64,000 nucleotides of DNA from Haliea sp963974125 (GCA_963974125.1 CAXBCH010000002.1:62001-126000); one strand, 5' to 3'. Shown: positions 1 to 8,749, counted from the stretch's first letter. Notes: generated from the letters alone by a model not told the origin. Program-made: numbers and translations.

Positions 1-577
1 CCCGGAAGTGAATCCACAGCCCGAGGCGTACTGGGGCCGGGTGAATCCGGTCGGCCCTCGAGCCTGTTATGACGAGAGTAAACGCTGCGCCGAAACCCTG
101 TTCTTCGATTACCACCGCCAGCACGGTCTGCGTATCAAGGTCGCGAGAATATTCAATACCTATGGCCCGAGGATGCAGCCGAATGACGGCAGGGTGGTTT
201 CCAATTTTGTTGTTCAGGCCCTGCGCCATGAACCGATCACCCTCTACGGCGATGGTCAGCAGACACGCTCCTTCTGCTATGTGGACGATCTGGTGGATGG
301 TCTTGTCCGCCTGATGGCGACAGCCGATAACGTCACTGGCCCCGTGAACCTGGGTAATCCGGTGGAACTCACCATGCGCGAACTGGCACTGCAGATCCTG
401 TCCGAGACTGGCGCCAACTCGGTGCTGGTCAACGAGCCACTGCCCGAGGACGACCCGCGTCAGCGACAACCGGATATCACCCTGGCGCGTACGCTGCTCG
501 GTTGGGAGCCCCGCGTTTCCCTGGAAGAGGGACTGGTGCACACGGTGGCGTACTTCCGCGGACTTATCGAGGCCTGA
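1..577 (+). CDS. UDP-glucuronate decarboxylase (UDP-xylose synthase), 3' part only
   Basis: The gene enters from outside the window; the frame is already open at base 2, so the first ATG (base 8) is internal. The visible 191 residues match the C-terminal half of UDP-xylose synthases of the extended SDR family. The YDESK active-site Tyr/Lys motif lies in RACYDESKRCAETL, followed by VARIFNTYGPRM, the GDGQQTRSFCYVDD substrate-side motif and PVNLGNP. The family converts UDP-glucuronate to UDP-xylose for polysaccharide synthesis. The next gene, a flippase, starts one base after the stop, so the two are probably co-transcribed. Family assignment is firm; the exact sugar product is inferred from similarity. 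Confidence 0.88.
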   Translation, partial: PEVNPQPEAYWGRVNPVGPRACYDESKRCAETLFFDYHRQHGLRIKVARIFNTYGPRMQPNDGRVVSNFVVQALRHEPITLYGDGQQTRSFCYVDDLVDGLVRLMATADNVTGPVNLGNPVELTMRELALQILSETGANSVLVNEPLPEDDPRQRQPDITLARTLLGWEPRVSLEEGLVHTVAYFRGLIEA

Positions 578-578
578 G

Positions 579-1943
579 GTGACCGTCGGCGGGCACGACA
601 ACGGGCACAGCCTGTGGCGCCGGTTGACTCCGGAATGGATGTTGGGCGATGTGGCCCGGGCAGGGGCATTGGCGGGATCGGTTCAGGGCGTTGGCCTGTT
701 GCTGGTATTCCTGTTGCAGATCCTGTTGGCGCGCATTGTCGACGATCCCGCCGCCTACGGTCTCTACGTATGGGGACAGAACCTGCTGTTTCTCGTTGGC
801 GGCGTGCTGGCCCTGGGGCTCCCCATTGTCGCCGGTCGCCACATGGCGGTGCAGGTTCAGCGCGGCGACAGGCGCGCCCAGGGCGCCCTGGTACAACGCG
901 CGCTGGGGCTGATCGCCGTGGCGTCGGCGCTGATCGTCGGCGCCGGAGCGTTGCTGCTGTCGCAAGCCTCGCTGCCTGTTTCCGTGGCACCGGATATTAT
1001 CCTGTTGGCCCTGCTCGGCGCGCCCCTGGTGGCAACCACGCTGCTGTACCAGGGCGTAAGCCGGGCGCAAGGCCATACGGTCAGTGCCTTCCTGCCGAAC
1101 CAGGTGCTGCGACCCCTGTTCAACGCTGTACTGGCCTTGGTTGCGGTGGTTGTTGCAGGGCGCCACCTGAGCGGCTTCGAGGTACTGATTACGGTAGTAG
1201 CGGGGCTCGCGCTGGTACATGCAGTGCATTGGCGGCTTGGACAACGCCCCGCGCGTGCACCGGATGCGCCTGCGGCCGCCAGCGACGTTGAGGTACCGCG
1301 CGCGAGCCTCCTGCTCCGGGAGGGGCTGCCAGTGTTCGGTGCCAGCGTCTGCGGGCTGGTCATGACCTATGCGAACACCCTGGCCGTTGGCGTGCTGGCC
1401 GGACCCGCCGCAGCAGGGGCGTTTTTTGTCGCTGAACGGCTCGCCCAACTGGCGTCCACCCCGGCGATGGTTACCAGCGCAGTGATTCAGCCCTGGCTTG
1501 CCATCGCGCACGCCAGCCACAACCGCAAACGCTTGCAGGAGGTCGTAACCCAGGCCGCCCATATTGGTCTGTGGCCGACGCTGTTGCTCAGTGCTGGTCT
1601 GTGGCTCTTTGCAGATTTTCTACTGGGACTGTTCGGCGCAGGATTTCTTCATGCCCTGCCTATTCTGGGCGCGCTGCTGGTGGCGCGACTGATCGGCGTG
1701 GCGCTGGGTCCGGCGCAGACCCTGCTGATGATGACCGGGCACCAGAACCAGGGACTTCGGGTCAGTGCCGCCGCCGCGCTGGGCCATGTACTGCTGTTGA
1801 TTGGGCTGGTGCCGGTCTGGGGTGCGGTTGGAGCGGCACTGACCAGTATTGTCAGCAGCCTGCTGCTTAATGCGGGTTGTCTGGCGCTGGTGTGGCGACA
1901 CCTGGGGCTGCGCGGTACGGTTCTGGCCGTGCGCTGGCGCTAG
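579..1943 (+). CDS. Polysaccharide flippase (Wzx-like, MATE/MOP superfamily)
   Basis: A 454-residue polytopic inner-membrane protein with about a dozen hydrophobic segments spread over its whole length, as in Wzx/RfbX-type exporters that flip lipid-linked sugar units to the periplasm. It starts with GTG immediately after the UDP-xylose synthase stop, with no clear Shine-Dalgarno sequence, which fits translational coupling; an ATG about 20 codons inside is an alternative. Its stop codon lies in the palindrome CTAG, which also gives the stop of the convergent WecG-like gene. Function rests on membrane topology, MOP-like character and EPS context; no substrate can be read from the sequence. Confidence 0.8.
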   Translation: MTVGGHDNGHSLWRRLTPEWMLGDVARAGALAGSVQGVGLLLVFLLQILLARIVDDPAAYGLYVWGQNLLFLVGGVLALGLPIVAGRHMAVQVQRGDRRAQGALVQRALGLIAVASALIVGAGALLLSQASLPVSVAPDIILLALLGAPLVATTLLYQGVSRAQGHTVSAFLPNQVLRPLFNAVLALVAVVVAGRHLSGFEVLITVVAGLALVHAVHWRLGQRPARAPDAPAAASDVEVPRASLLLREGLPVFGASVCGLVMTYANTLAVGVLAGPAAAGAFFVAERLAQLASTPAMVTSAVIQPWLAIAHASHNRKRLQEVVTQAAHIGLWPTLLLSAGLWLFADFLLGLFGAGFLHALPILGALLVARLIGVALGPAQTLLMMTGHQNQGLRVSAAAALGHVLLLIGLVPVWGAVGAALTSIVSSLLLNAGCLALVWRHLGLRGTVLAVRWR

Positions 1944-2719
1944 GTGCATTCCCGGGCGCGGGCTCGCCGTAGCCTCAGGGTCGGCAACAGCAGTGACCAC
2001 GGCGTGACCAGGTAGCGACGCCAGAGTCGGCGTGGGTCGTGCAGCAGACGGTAGAGCCCGCCCAGGCCGATGCGGCTGAGATACAGCGGTGGCCTGGCCT
2101 GCAGTCCGGTGTAATAGTCCAGTGTGCCCCCCGCCTGCAGCAGGGCGCCGGCGTCGAGTTGCGCGCGGTGCCGCAAGAGCCACGCTTCCTGCCGCGGCAT
2201 GCCCATGCCCACCAGCAACAGGTCGGGTCGAAACTGGTTGATGGCGCTGATGGTCTCTGTATCTGCCAGGTCGTAGCCGTGTTGCAGCCTGGCCCTGAGC
2301 TGTGGATAGTCCCGTTCCAGCCAGGCTCGACCGCGTTCGGCAGCCACTGGTGATCCGCCCAGGTAGTACACGCTGAGGTTGGCACTTTGCAGCCACTCCA
2401 GCAGCGTCGGCAGGCTGTCCATGAGGGTAAAGCGTTGTGCCGCGCGCGTATCGAAGCCCGCCGCACGCAGCAACCAGAGCACTGCCACACCATCCACATA
2501 GCAACGCTGGCAGTGGCGGTAGAATTCACGGACCGTTGGCTCCCGCTGGCAAAGGACAAGGCTGTGTAGATTGTGGGTGCCTATCAACAGGCCCCGCTCG
2601 CCGTCCTGCCAGCGCTGCTGCAGCCAGGCGAGCAGTTCTGCCAGGGTGGACGGGACCAGTACAGTGCCCGCGAATGCCACCAGTGCAGGGCTCGTGAAAC
2701 CATTCTCCTCAGTAGGCAT
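1940..2719 (-). CDS. WecG/TagA/CpsF family glycosyltransferase
   Basis: About 259 residues. Family hallmarks are YYLGG (nucleotide-sugar binding region), PDLLLVGMGMPRQEAW, the DYYTG-ARPP segment and GLGGLYRLLHDPRRLWRRYL near the C-terminus. These enzymes (GT26) transfer N-acetylmannosamine(uronate) or related sugars to a lipid-linked acceptor at the cytoplasmic membrane. The gene is last in a leftward EPS operon; its start overlaps the restored end of the sugar transferase. The start is uncertain: ATG 2719 is used here, GTG 2734 is in frame upstream, and neither has a good ribosome binding site. The last bases form the CTAG shared with the flippase stop. Confidence 0.87.
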   Translation of the reverse strand: MPTEENGFTSPALVAFAGTVLVPSTLAELLAWLQQRWQDGERGLLIGTHNLHSLVLCQREPTVREFYRHCQRCYVDGVAVLWLLRAAGFDTRAAQRFTLMDSLPTLLEWLQSANLSVYYLGGSPVAAERGRAWLERDYPQLRARLQHGYDLADTETISAINQFRPDLLLVGMGMPRQEAWLLRHRAQLDAGALLQAGGTLDYYTGLQARPPLYLSRIGLGGLYRLLHDPRRLWRRYLVTPWSLLLPTLRLRRARARECT

Positions 2720-4078
2720 TGTGGCGCCAACCACGCAGCGCCGTGCGCAGGAGAATTGTCAGGTCCAGCCACAGAGACCAGTGCTCGATGTAGTAGAGGT
2801 CGTAGTCCAGTCTCTGCTGCATTTTTCGAGGGTGTCGGTTTCCCCGCGCAAACCGTGAACCTGGGCCCACCCGGTGATCCCGGGCTTGACCCGGTGTCGC
2901 TGCATGTAGGCATTGATTTGGTGCCGAAAGTTCTCGTTGAGGGATACCGGGTGTGGCCGTGGTCCCACCAGGGACATCTCCCCACGCAGCACATTCAGCA
3001 ACTGCGGCAGTTCATCGAGACTGTTGCGACGCAGGAAGGCACCCAGCCGGGTAATCCGGGGGTCGTTCGGGCGCGCCTGGCGTTCGTCGGTTTGCTGCTG
3101 GTACACCATGGTCCGGAACTTGAGCACCTGGATAATCCGGCCGTCGCTGCCGTGGCGCGGTTGCCGAAACAGCGCCGGCCCGGGTGAGTCCAGCCGTACC
3201 AGCAGGCCGAGCAGGAGCAGAAATGGCCCCAGCAGGATTAACAGAAACATTGAAACGCTGCGGTCAAAGGCTTCCTTGAGCAGCGCGTCGGGACCATCCA
3301 GGGGGGTCGCATTGAGTTCGATCAGCGTGACTCCCGCCACCTCGGTAATGCTGTGGCCCACCAACCGCAGCAGGCTCGCATCGGGGACGACCCGCAGCGG
3401 CACGCTGCTCAATTGCAACGCCAGTGGCAGGATATCCTCGTCACCGGCGGGACTGTTGTCCGTTGCCAGCCACAGCTCGGTAACGGCAGGTTCTGCAGCC
3501 AGCACATCTGCAAGCTGCAGCAGCGTACCCAGAACCGGTGCGGGCAGGTCCGCCCCTGGCGTCTCCTGCGGCAGCGGTATGAAGCCCGCAACTGCAGCGC
3601 TGCCGTGTTGCGCCCGCAGGGACCTGGCAGCGTCCCGGGCGCGGAGGCCGCTGCCGAGCAACACCACCCGCAACGGATTGACGGCACTCGTGCGGGCGAC
3701 CAGCAGGCGCCAGAGCGCCATCAGCGCGACCCCAAGCAGGACCCAGCTGCCCATCCAGATGCGGGAGAAATCTGCCGTCGTCTTGGTCAAGGTGGCGGCG
3801 AGCATGAGGCTACCGAACAGCAGCGCCAGACCCGGTACCGCCATGCGCAATCCTGCGCCCGGCTGCAACCAGCCCGGGCGCAGGTAAGCCCGGGTCGCGG
3901 GCAGCCACAGCAGGGCCAGCAGTACCGCCAGCAGCAGGGCCAGCTGGTAGTGAGGTTCCATTGTCTCGTGGCGGGGAAAGCGCAGGCGGAAAGCACCATA
4001 GCCAGCGGCACAGAGGGCCGTGGCATCGAGCAGCGGCGCCAGTCGTGCCAGTCGTGATTCCCGCCCACGACCAGCCAT
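2709..4078 (-). CDS. Polyprenyl-phosphate sugar phosphotransferase with an apparent C-terminal frameshift
   Basis: Initiating enzyme of EPS assembly: transfers a sugar-1-phosphate to undecaprenyl phosphate. The N-terminus holds several membrane segments, residues ~140-250 a nucleotide-binding-like domain (VVLLGSG), and from ~270 a bacterial sugar transferase domain (PF02397-type) with VLKFRTM, RRNSLDELPQLLNVLRGEMS, LVGPRP and KPGITGWAQV. As read, the frame leaves the family after RGETDTLEK and stops at 2759. Adding one A to the five-A run at 2822-2826 restores KMQQRLDYDLYYIEHWSLW and about 17 more residues, ending at 2709. So there is either a sequencing error, a real mutation, or slippage on A5. 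ATG 4078 overlaps the upstream stop by one base (TGATG). Confidence 0.85.
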
Positions 4079-5517
4079 CAGCGGGACCAGTCCGGCGCCA
4101 GTAATGGCGCGAGCTGGGCAAAGGCCACGTACACCGCCAGCGGCACCAGGTAGAGGAGCGTGCGATTGAGGGTCACAAAGTTTGCTGCTTCCTTGAAATA
4201 GTGGGTGAACCCAAACAGGAACAACAGCAGGCCGAAGCCCGCCACCAGCAGCAGCAGGGCAATGCTGTGCAGGCTCGCCAGTCCACGCCAGGCCAGTCCC
4301 GCGAGCAGGCAGGTCGGCAGCAACAGCCACAACAGGTGCCAATTGGCTTGCACGAACATTGCCTGCCACAGATAGGGTAGCAGTGGGCGCGGCGCCAGTG
4401 TGAGCGTGGGCAGGGTCCACGGCAGGTCCAGTACCAGCAGCGCGTCCAGTTCCGCGACGCGCGGCTGCAGGCCCAGCAGGAGCCCCAGCAACAGCAGGGT
4501 ACAGAGCGTCGCTGCCGAGGCCAGCAACCAGCGAGCAGGAGGGCGCCAGAGCAGGAGCACTGCCGCTCCCAGCAGCAGTGCGGCAAACCCGAGCCCGGGG
4601 GTTTTCAACAGGGTGCACATGAGCGCCATGGCGATGGCCAGCAGGCCATGGCGCCGGGCGCCAGTATGCTGCCAGTGGGCCAATGCCATGGCGCCAAGAC
4701 TGAAGGCCGCGCCCAGCCACAGGTCGGCATAGCCGGCCAGGGCGCTGTGAGTGGCCAGGAGGGGCTGGCTCAACAACGCATACAGGGCCAGCGCTGCGGT
4801 CCAGTGGGGCAGGGCCAGCGCCCGCAGGTGGCCCCACAGGGCCAGGGCACAGGCGCCGGGCAGCAGCAGCCAGGGCAGATACAGCAGCGTGTGGTCGGAA
4901 CTGTTCGCTCCCAGCATCTGCCACAGCAGCAGCAGGGGTATCGCGGGCGGATAGTCGCCGGCGCGCCAGTTGCCCAGGGTGTAGAGTTCCGTGCCGGGAG
5001 GTGCGGCCAGCCAGGCGTCAGGGTTGCCGAAGGCCGTGAGTTCCCCGTGCTGGAACCACACGACTGCCCGAGGGACCCAGTTCATCCAGGCATCCCAGGC
5101 AAACAGCGGTCGCAGTGCCAATTCCTGGGCCAGTGCGCCGCCGCGAAACGCCAGGAACAACAACAGCGGCAACAACCACAGTGTGTGTCGCCAGGGGATC
5201 CTCGCCGCACCCGGCCCAAGCCGGGTTCTTGAGCTTTGCTGACGCTGGAGAACGCGCAACCACGGCAGGCTGCCCAGCACGGTGGCGCCGCCGAGCAGAG
5301 CCGCCAGCGGTGCGAAGGTGAGGGTCAGGCCTGCCGCGTCCCAGCCCAGCAGCAGTATCACCAGCAGCAGTTGGCCCAGCAGGTAGCCGTGCCCCAGCAA
5401 GAGACTCAGGGGAGCCACCCCGATGATCAATCGCGCCGCGACTGCCCCCGCGCACCAGGGCAGCAAGGTGGCGAGCAGCAGTCCGGGCAGATGTATCCCC
5501 TCCAGCAACGGCATCAT
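4078..5517 (-). CDS. Polytopic membrane protein, GT-C-like glycosyltransferase
   Basis: 479 residues, very rich in Leu/Ala, with roughly ten or more membrane segments. Features typical of GT-C (GT39/GT83-like) enzymes are the periplasmic-loop sequence FAWDAWMNWVPRA after the first segments, a YPPAIPLL motif, AGYADLW and LLKTPG. Such proteins use polyprenyl-linked sugars or act in repeat-unit polymerisation outside the membrane. It sits between the unknown membrane protein and the sugar transferase with one-base TGATG overlaps on both sides, so it belongs to the same EPS operon. The alternative is a Wzy-like polymerase. The family is inferred from motif pattern and context only. Confidence 0.65.
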   Translation of the reverse strand: MMPLLEGIHLPGLLLATLLPWCAGAVAARLIIGVAPLSLLLGHGYLLGQLLLVILLLGWDAAGLTLTFAPLAALLGGATVLGSLPWLRVLQRQQSSRTRLGPGAARIPWRHTLWLLPLLLFLAFRGGALAQELALRPLFAWDAWMNWVPRAVVWFQHGELTAFGNPDAWLAAPPGTELYTLGNWRAGDYPPAIPLLLLWQMLGANSSDHTLLYLPWLLLPGACALALWGHLRALALPHWTAALALYALLSQPLLATHSALAGYADLWLGAAFSLGAMALAHWQHTGARRHGLLAIAMALMCTLLKTPGLGFAALLLGAAVLLLWRPPARWLLASAATLCTLLLLGLLLGLQPRVAELDALLVLDLPWTLPTLTLAPRPLLPYLWQAMFVQANWHLLWLLLPTCLLAGLAWRGLASLHSIALLLLVAGFGLLLFLFGFTHYFKEAANFVTLNRTLLYLVPLAVYVAFAQLAPLLAPDWSR

Positions 5518-6722
5518 CAGCGCTGGCCCGTCGCCAAGGGCGGCAGTTCCGCGGTCAGGCGGAACAGACGTCCCAGCTCATGCTGGCTGAGCAGGAGAGC
5601 CTGCCAGCGCTGGTTGTTACCTGTGAGCAGGCTGCTGGCCGGATCGTAGTGTAGTTCCTCCAGCGCGCCGAACTGCAATACGTAGTCGCCGGGACGCATC
5701 TCGCCGACCGGCAGCAGGGTCGAGCCATAGTTGTAGATGTTCAGGGGCAGCAGGTGAAACTGCAGGCGCAGGCGCTGGTAATTGTGGCCGCGGGAATCGT
5801 GCAGCAGGAACAGGCGTTGGCGCGGATCCGCAGGCACCAGTGTGCGCAATGCCTGCGCATAATTGAACAGTGCCGAGTCGAGATCACGCTGGTGTTTGGT
5901 CTGCTGGTCCAGACCGCCGAACTGCTTGTGGGAGAGCGCCACGCGGGTGTTGAGCTGTCCCTGCCACAGCAGATCCAGTACCAACCAGGGCAGGAACAGC
6001 ACCAGCAACCCCGCGACGATGACGGTACGCCGGGACAGGCGCAGCACTGCCGCAGCAATGACCAGCAGAAACAGCGCAATCGCGACCCCCAGCGCGGCTA
6101 CGGCGTTGGGGTGTACGACCCCAGCTGGCGGAATTCCCCGATGCAGGTTCATGGCCGAATGCAGCCAGGGCTGGAAGCTGCTCCACTCCGAGATCATGCG
6201 CGCCACCATGCGTTCGCGGGTCACGCCATGGAAGGCGAGCTCTCGCAGTCGCAAGGGTTCTGTACCGGCCTCGCCAAAGACTCCTATCGCCACCTCCAGT
6301 ACTGTGCCGCGCCAGAACTTGCTGTGGCCCGGGGTGAACCATTGGGCCCCACTACTGTAATGATCCAGCTCCAGTGAACGCTGCCGGGTGGGCAGTTCAG
6401 CAGTACGCCAGAACAGGAACAGCCGCGACTCCGGGTGCAGGCCCTGCAGATGCAGGCGCAGCTGCGGGTAGCGGGAGGCATCGAAACGCGGATTGGCCCG
6501 GAACACCGCTGCATCCGTTTGCATGCGGGTGATAAGGAGCGAGTTACCCTCCGACCTGGCCTCCGCCGCGACGACCGGACTGAAGTCTGTGCCGAGCAGC
6601 ACCTGTGGCTCGGCGGCCTGCTCGCCCTCTGCCCAGCCGGGATACAGCAGCGGCAGCATCGCCCACAGCAATCCCGCTGCCAACAGCAATACCGGGATGG
6701 ATGTCAGGCAGGCTTTTTTCAT
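5517..6722 (-). CDS. Membrane protein of unknown function in the EPS operon
   Basis: 401 residues. One N-terminal hydrophobic segment (signal-anchor, residues ~7-30) is followed by a soluble, probably periplasmic region of about 170 residues. Two adjacent hydrophobic segments follow (around ALGVAIALFLLVIAAAVL and VIVAGLLVLFLPWLVLDLLW), then a soluble C-terminal domain containing LFLLHDSRGHNYQRLRLQ and LPLNIYNYG. I do not recognise the family. It precedes the GT-C-like gene with a one-base overlap and lies 21 bases after the thioredoxin gene on the same strand. By position it may be an accessory factor for polysaccharide assembly, but no catalytic motif is evident. Confidence 0.6.
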   Translation of the reverse strand: MKKACLTSIPVLLLAAGLLWAMLPLLYPGWAEGEQAAEPQVLLGTDFSPVVAAEARSEGNSLLITRMQTDAAVFRANPRFDASRYPQLRLHLQGLHPESRLFLFWRTAELPTRQRSLELDHYSSGAQWFTPGHSKFWRGTVLEVAIGVFGEAGTEPLRLRELAFHGVTRERMVARMISEWSSFQPWLHSAMNLHRGIPPAGVVHPNAVAALGVAIALFLLVIAAAVLRLSRRTVIVAGLLVLFLPWLVLDLLWQGQLNTRVALSHKQFGGLDQQTKHQRDLDSALFNYAQALRTLVPADPRQRLFLLHDSRGHNYQRLRLQFHLLPLNIYNYGSTLLPVGEMRPGDYVLQFGALEELHYDPASSLLTGNNQRWQALLLSQHELGRLFRLTAELPPLATGQR

Positions 6723-6743
6723 GCTGCGGGCGTTTACCTGCCC

Positions 6744-7100
6744 CTACTGCAAGCGGGCACTGGATCCTTGTTCCCGGCGCTCTTGCCATGCCCTGGCCAA
6801 GAGTTCCTGCAGCGCCGCTGTGCTCGACGGACGCACCAGTCTGCCGATCTCATGACCGTCGCGGAGGCATACCAGTGTGGGCCACATCCTGACCCCGAAA
6901 GAGCGGCCCAGCGGTCGGCCCTTGCCGTCCTCCAGCCTGAGGTGACGCAGCGCTGGATTCGCCGCAATGGCCGCGCTGATGATGGGTTGCGCCGCCTGGC
7001 AGTGCCCGCACCAGTCAGTGCCGAATTCCAGCAGGGTCAGGCCGGGCAGCGCATCGATCTCGGCACGGGTCGGGTTTACAGGATTGTAGGGATCGGTCAC
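6744..7100 (-). CDS. Thioredoxin-family protein with CGHC active site
   Basis: 118 residues with a thioredoxin fold signature: LTLLEFGTDWCGHCQAAQPI carries the redox pair, and MWPTLVCLRDG holds the cis-proline. The dipeptide Gly-His between the cysteines is that of protein disulfide isomerase rather than the Gly-Pro of classical thioredoxin, suggesting a less reducing potential. There is no signal peptide, so it should be cytoplasmic. GTG 7100 is chosen because GAGAG lies about 8 bases upstream; a longer frame reaches 7190 but its extra residues do not look like family sequence. It precedes the EPS genes by 21 bases on the same strand. Confidence 0.8.
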   Translation of the reverse strand: MTDPYNPVNPTRAEIDALPGLTLLEFGTDWCGHCQAAQPIISAAIAANPALRHLRLEDGKGRPLGRSFGVRMWPTLVCLRDGHEIGRLVRPSSTAALQELLARAWQERREQGSSARLQ

Positions 7101-7172
7101 TGGACTCTCTCGTGTCTGGGTGCGGGGGGAACGACCGGGAAATCGCGTCCAGAATACGCCATTCCCCGACGC

Positions 7173-7200
7173 TTGCACCAGACCCCGCACCCGCTATGAT
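7173..7200 (+). promoter_or_regulatory. Predicted sigma-70 promoter for the ampG transcript
   Basis: TTGCAC (-35) and TATGAT (-10) are separated by 16 bases and point toward the nitronate monooxygenase remnant and ampG. Transcription would start near 7207, giving a leader that includes the remnant. Prediction from consensus only. Confidence 0.5.
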
Positions 7201-7235
7201 GTAGCGCCTCGCAGCCACCCCGGAAGAAGCGTCCA

Positions 7236-7349
7236 ATGGATAACCGCATTTCACTCATGGGCAGGATCGCCCGCCCCCAGCTTGCTGCCGCTGTCAGTAA
7301 TGCCGGGGGCGTCGGGCAGCTGGCATCCGGAGCAGCCGCAAAGCCGTGA
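7236..7349 (+). pseudogene. Remnant of a nitronate monooxygenase N-terminus, coupled to ampG
   Basis: A 37-codon frame with its own GGAAG ribosome binding site. It starts MDNRIS and continues MGRIARPQLAAAVSNAGG, matching the beginning of nitronate monooxygenases (2-nitropropane dioxygenase family), which normally read MxxRIT-LLGI-YPIIQAPMGWIA-xQLASAVSNAGG. About a dozen residues between RIS and MG are missing, and everything after the first 35 residues of the enzyme is gone. Its TGA overlaps the ampG GTG (GTGA), so translation of the remnant could still feed ribosomes to ampG. A dead gene fragment is the simplest reading; a retained coupling leader is possible. Confidence 0.6.
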
Positions 7350-8683
7350 CCGGGCCTGCTGCCGAACCCGCCCCCGAAGGCCTGCGTGTCTATCTCAATC
7401 CCCGGGTCATCGGCATGCTGTTCCTCGGCTTTTCCGCCGGCCTGCCGCTGCTGCTTGTGGGGGGGACGTTCAGCGCCTGGCTGCGTGACCTGGGGGTAGA
7501 GCTGACGGCCATCGGTTTTCTCAGCTGGGTCGGCATGGCCCACTCCATCAAGGTATTGTGGGCGCCGCTGATCGATCGCGCGCAACTGCCGCTGCTCAGC
7601 CGTCTGCTGGGGCGACGGCGGGCCTGGATGCTACTGGCGCAAGTGGTGATCGCCACGGCCCTGCTGGGCATGGCCTTCACCGACCCGCGGGAGCAACTGG
7701 GGCTGGTGGCCCTGTGGGCGGTGCTGGCCGCCTTCGGCTCCGCCAGCCAGGACGTCGCCATTGACGCCTACCGGGTGGAAGCGGAGGCGAAGCACCGCCA
7801 GGGAGCAATGGCCGCTACCTATGTGACCGGCTACCGGGTGGCGATCCTGGCGGCGGGGGCGGGGGCGCTGCACCTCGCCAATCTCGACAGCTGGTCGGTC
7901 GCCTATGGTGTCATGGGGCTGTTGATGGCGGTGGGCATCGTCACCACCCTGGTGATCGCCGAGCCGGCAGTCACGGTCAGCCTGACGACGGTACAGTTCG
8001 AGCAGCGGGTGACCGACTACCTGGCCACTACTGTGCACCGGGGCTGGCGCCGGGACATGCAGGCCTGGCTGATCGGTGCCGTGGTGTGCCCGTTTGCGGA
8101 GTTCTTCCAGCGCTATGGCCGCGTGTCGCTGCTTATTCTGGCCTTTATCGCGACCTTCCGCCTGACCGATATTTTCATGGGGGTCATGGCCAACCCTTTT
8201 TATCTGGACCTCGGTTTCAGCAAGGCCCAGATTGCCAATATCGCCGCCGCCTTCGGCCTCGGCATGACCCTGCTGGGCGCGGTGGTGGGCGGCTTGCTGG
8301 TGGCCCGCTTCGGTATTGCCCGCATTCTGCTCCTGACCGCTTTCATGGCCCCGGCTACCAACCTGGCCTTTGCCTGGCTGGCGTTCATCGGCCCGGAAAC
8401 CCATGGCCTGGTGCTGGCGATCATGGCCGACAACGTTTCCGGCGGGCTGGCGATCTCGGTGTTTATCGCCTATCTCTCCAGTCTCACCAACACCGCCTAT
8501 ACTGCCACCCAGTATGCCCTGTTCAGTTCGCTGATGACCCTGCCCGGGCAGTTGCTGGCGGGTTTTACCGGGATGCTGGCGGAACTGGTGGGCTGGGTGC
8601 CGTTCTTTTTCATTACCGCCGCCACCGGGGTGCCGGCAATCATCCTGGCGTTCGTACTGTTGCGGGTGGCGCGACCCGGCTAG
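7346..8683 (+). CDS. ampG: AmpG-like muropeptide permease (MFS)
   Basis: 445 residues, 12 or more membrane segments. AmpG-type sequences are visible near the N-terminus (GFSAGLPLLLVGGTFSAWL), then HSIKVLWAPLIDR and AFGSASQDVAIDAYRVE. AmpG imports GlcNAc-anhydroMurNAc peptides from the periplasm by proton symport for cell-wall recycling and can influence beta-lactamase induction. The GTG start overlaps the TGA of the upstream remnant. The convergent TetR gene ends 66 bases downstream, with no obvious terminator between them. Paralogous AmpG-like permeases occur in many gammaproteobacteria, so the substrate is inferred. Confidence 0.85.
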   Translation: MTGPAAEPAPEGLRVYLNPRVIGMLFLGFSAGLPLLLVGGTFSAWLRDLGVELTAIGFLSWVGMAHSIKVLWAPLIDRAQLPLLSRLLGRRRAWMLLAQVVIATALLGMAFTDPREQLGLVALWAVLAAFGSASQDVAIDAYRVEAEAKHRQGAMAATYVTGYRVAILAAGAGALHLANLDSWSVAYGVMGLLMAVGIVTTLVIAEPAVTVSLTTVQFEQRVTDYLATTVHRGWRRDMQAWLIGAVVCPFAEFFQRYGRVSLLILAFIATFRLTDIFMGVMANPFYLDLGFSKAQIANIAAAFGLGMTLLGAVVGGLLVARFGIARILLLTAFMAPATNLAFAWLAFIGPETHGLVLAIMADNVSGGLAISVFIAYLSSLTNTAYTATQYALFSSLMTLPGQLLAGFTGMLAELVGWVPFFFITAATGVPAIILAFVLLRVARPG

Positions 8684-8749
8684 CAGGCAACCTGTGCGGA
8701 GCCTCCACGGCTCACGCCCATCAGCAGAACCCGGGGGAATGGGGGCAGC

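Noticed and set aside
2822..2826. Programmed -1 frameshifting as the definite explanation of the sugar transferase break
   Set aside because: The A5 run after GAA is weak compared with A-AAA-AAG and no downstream stimulator is evident; kept only as one of three options.
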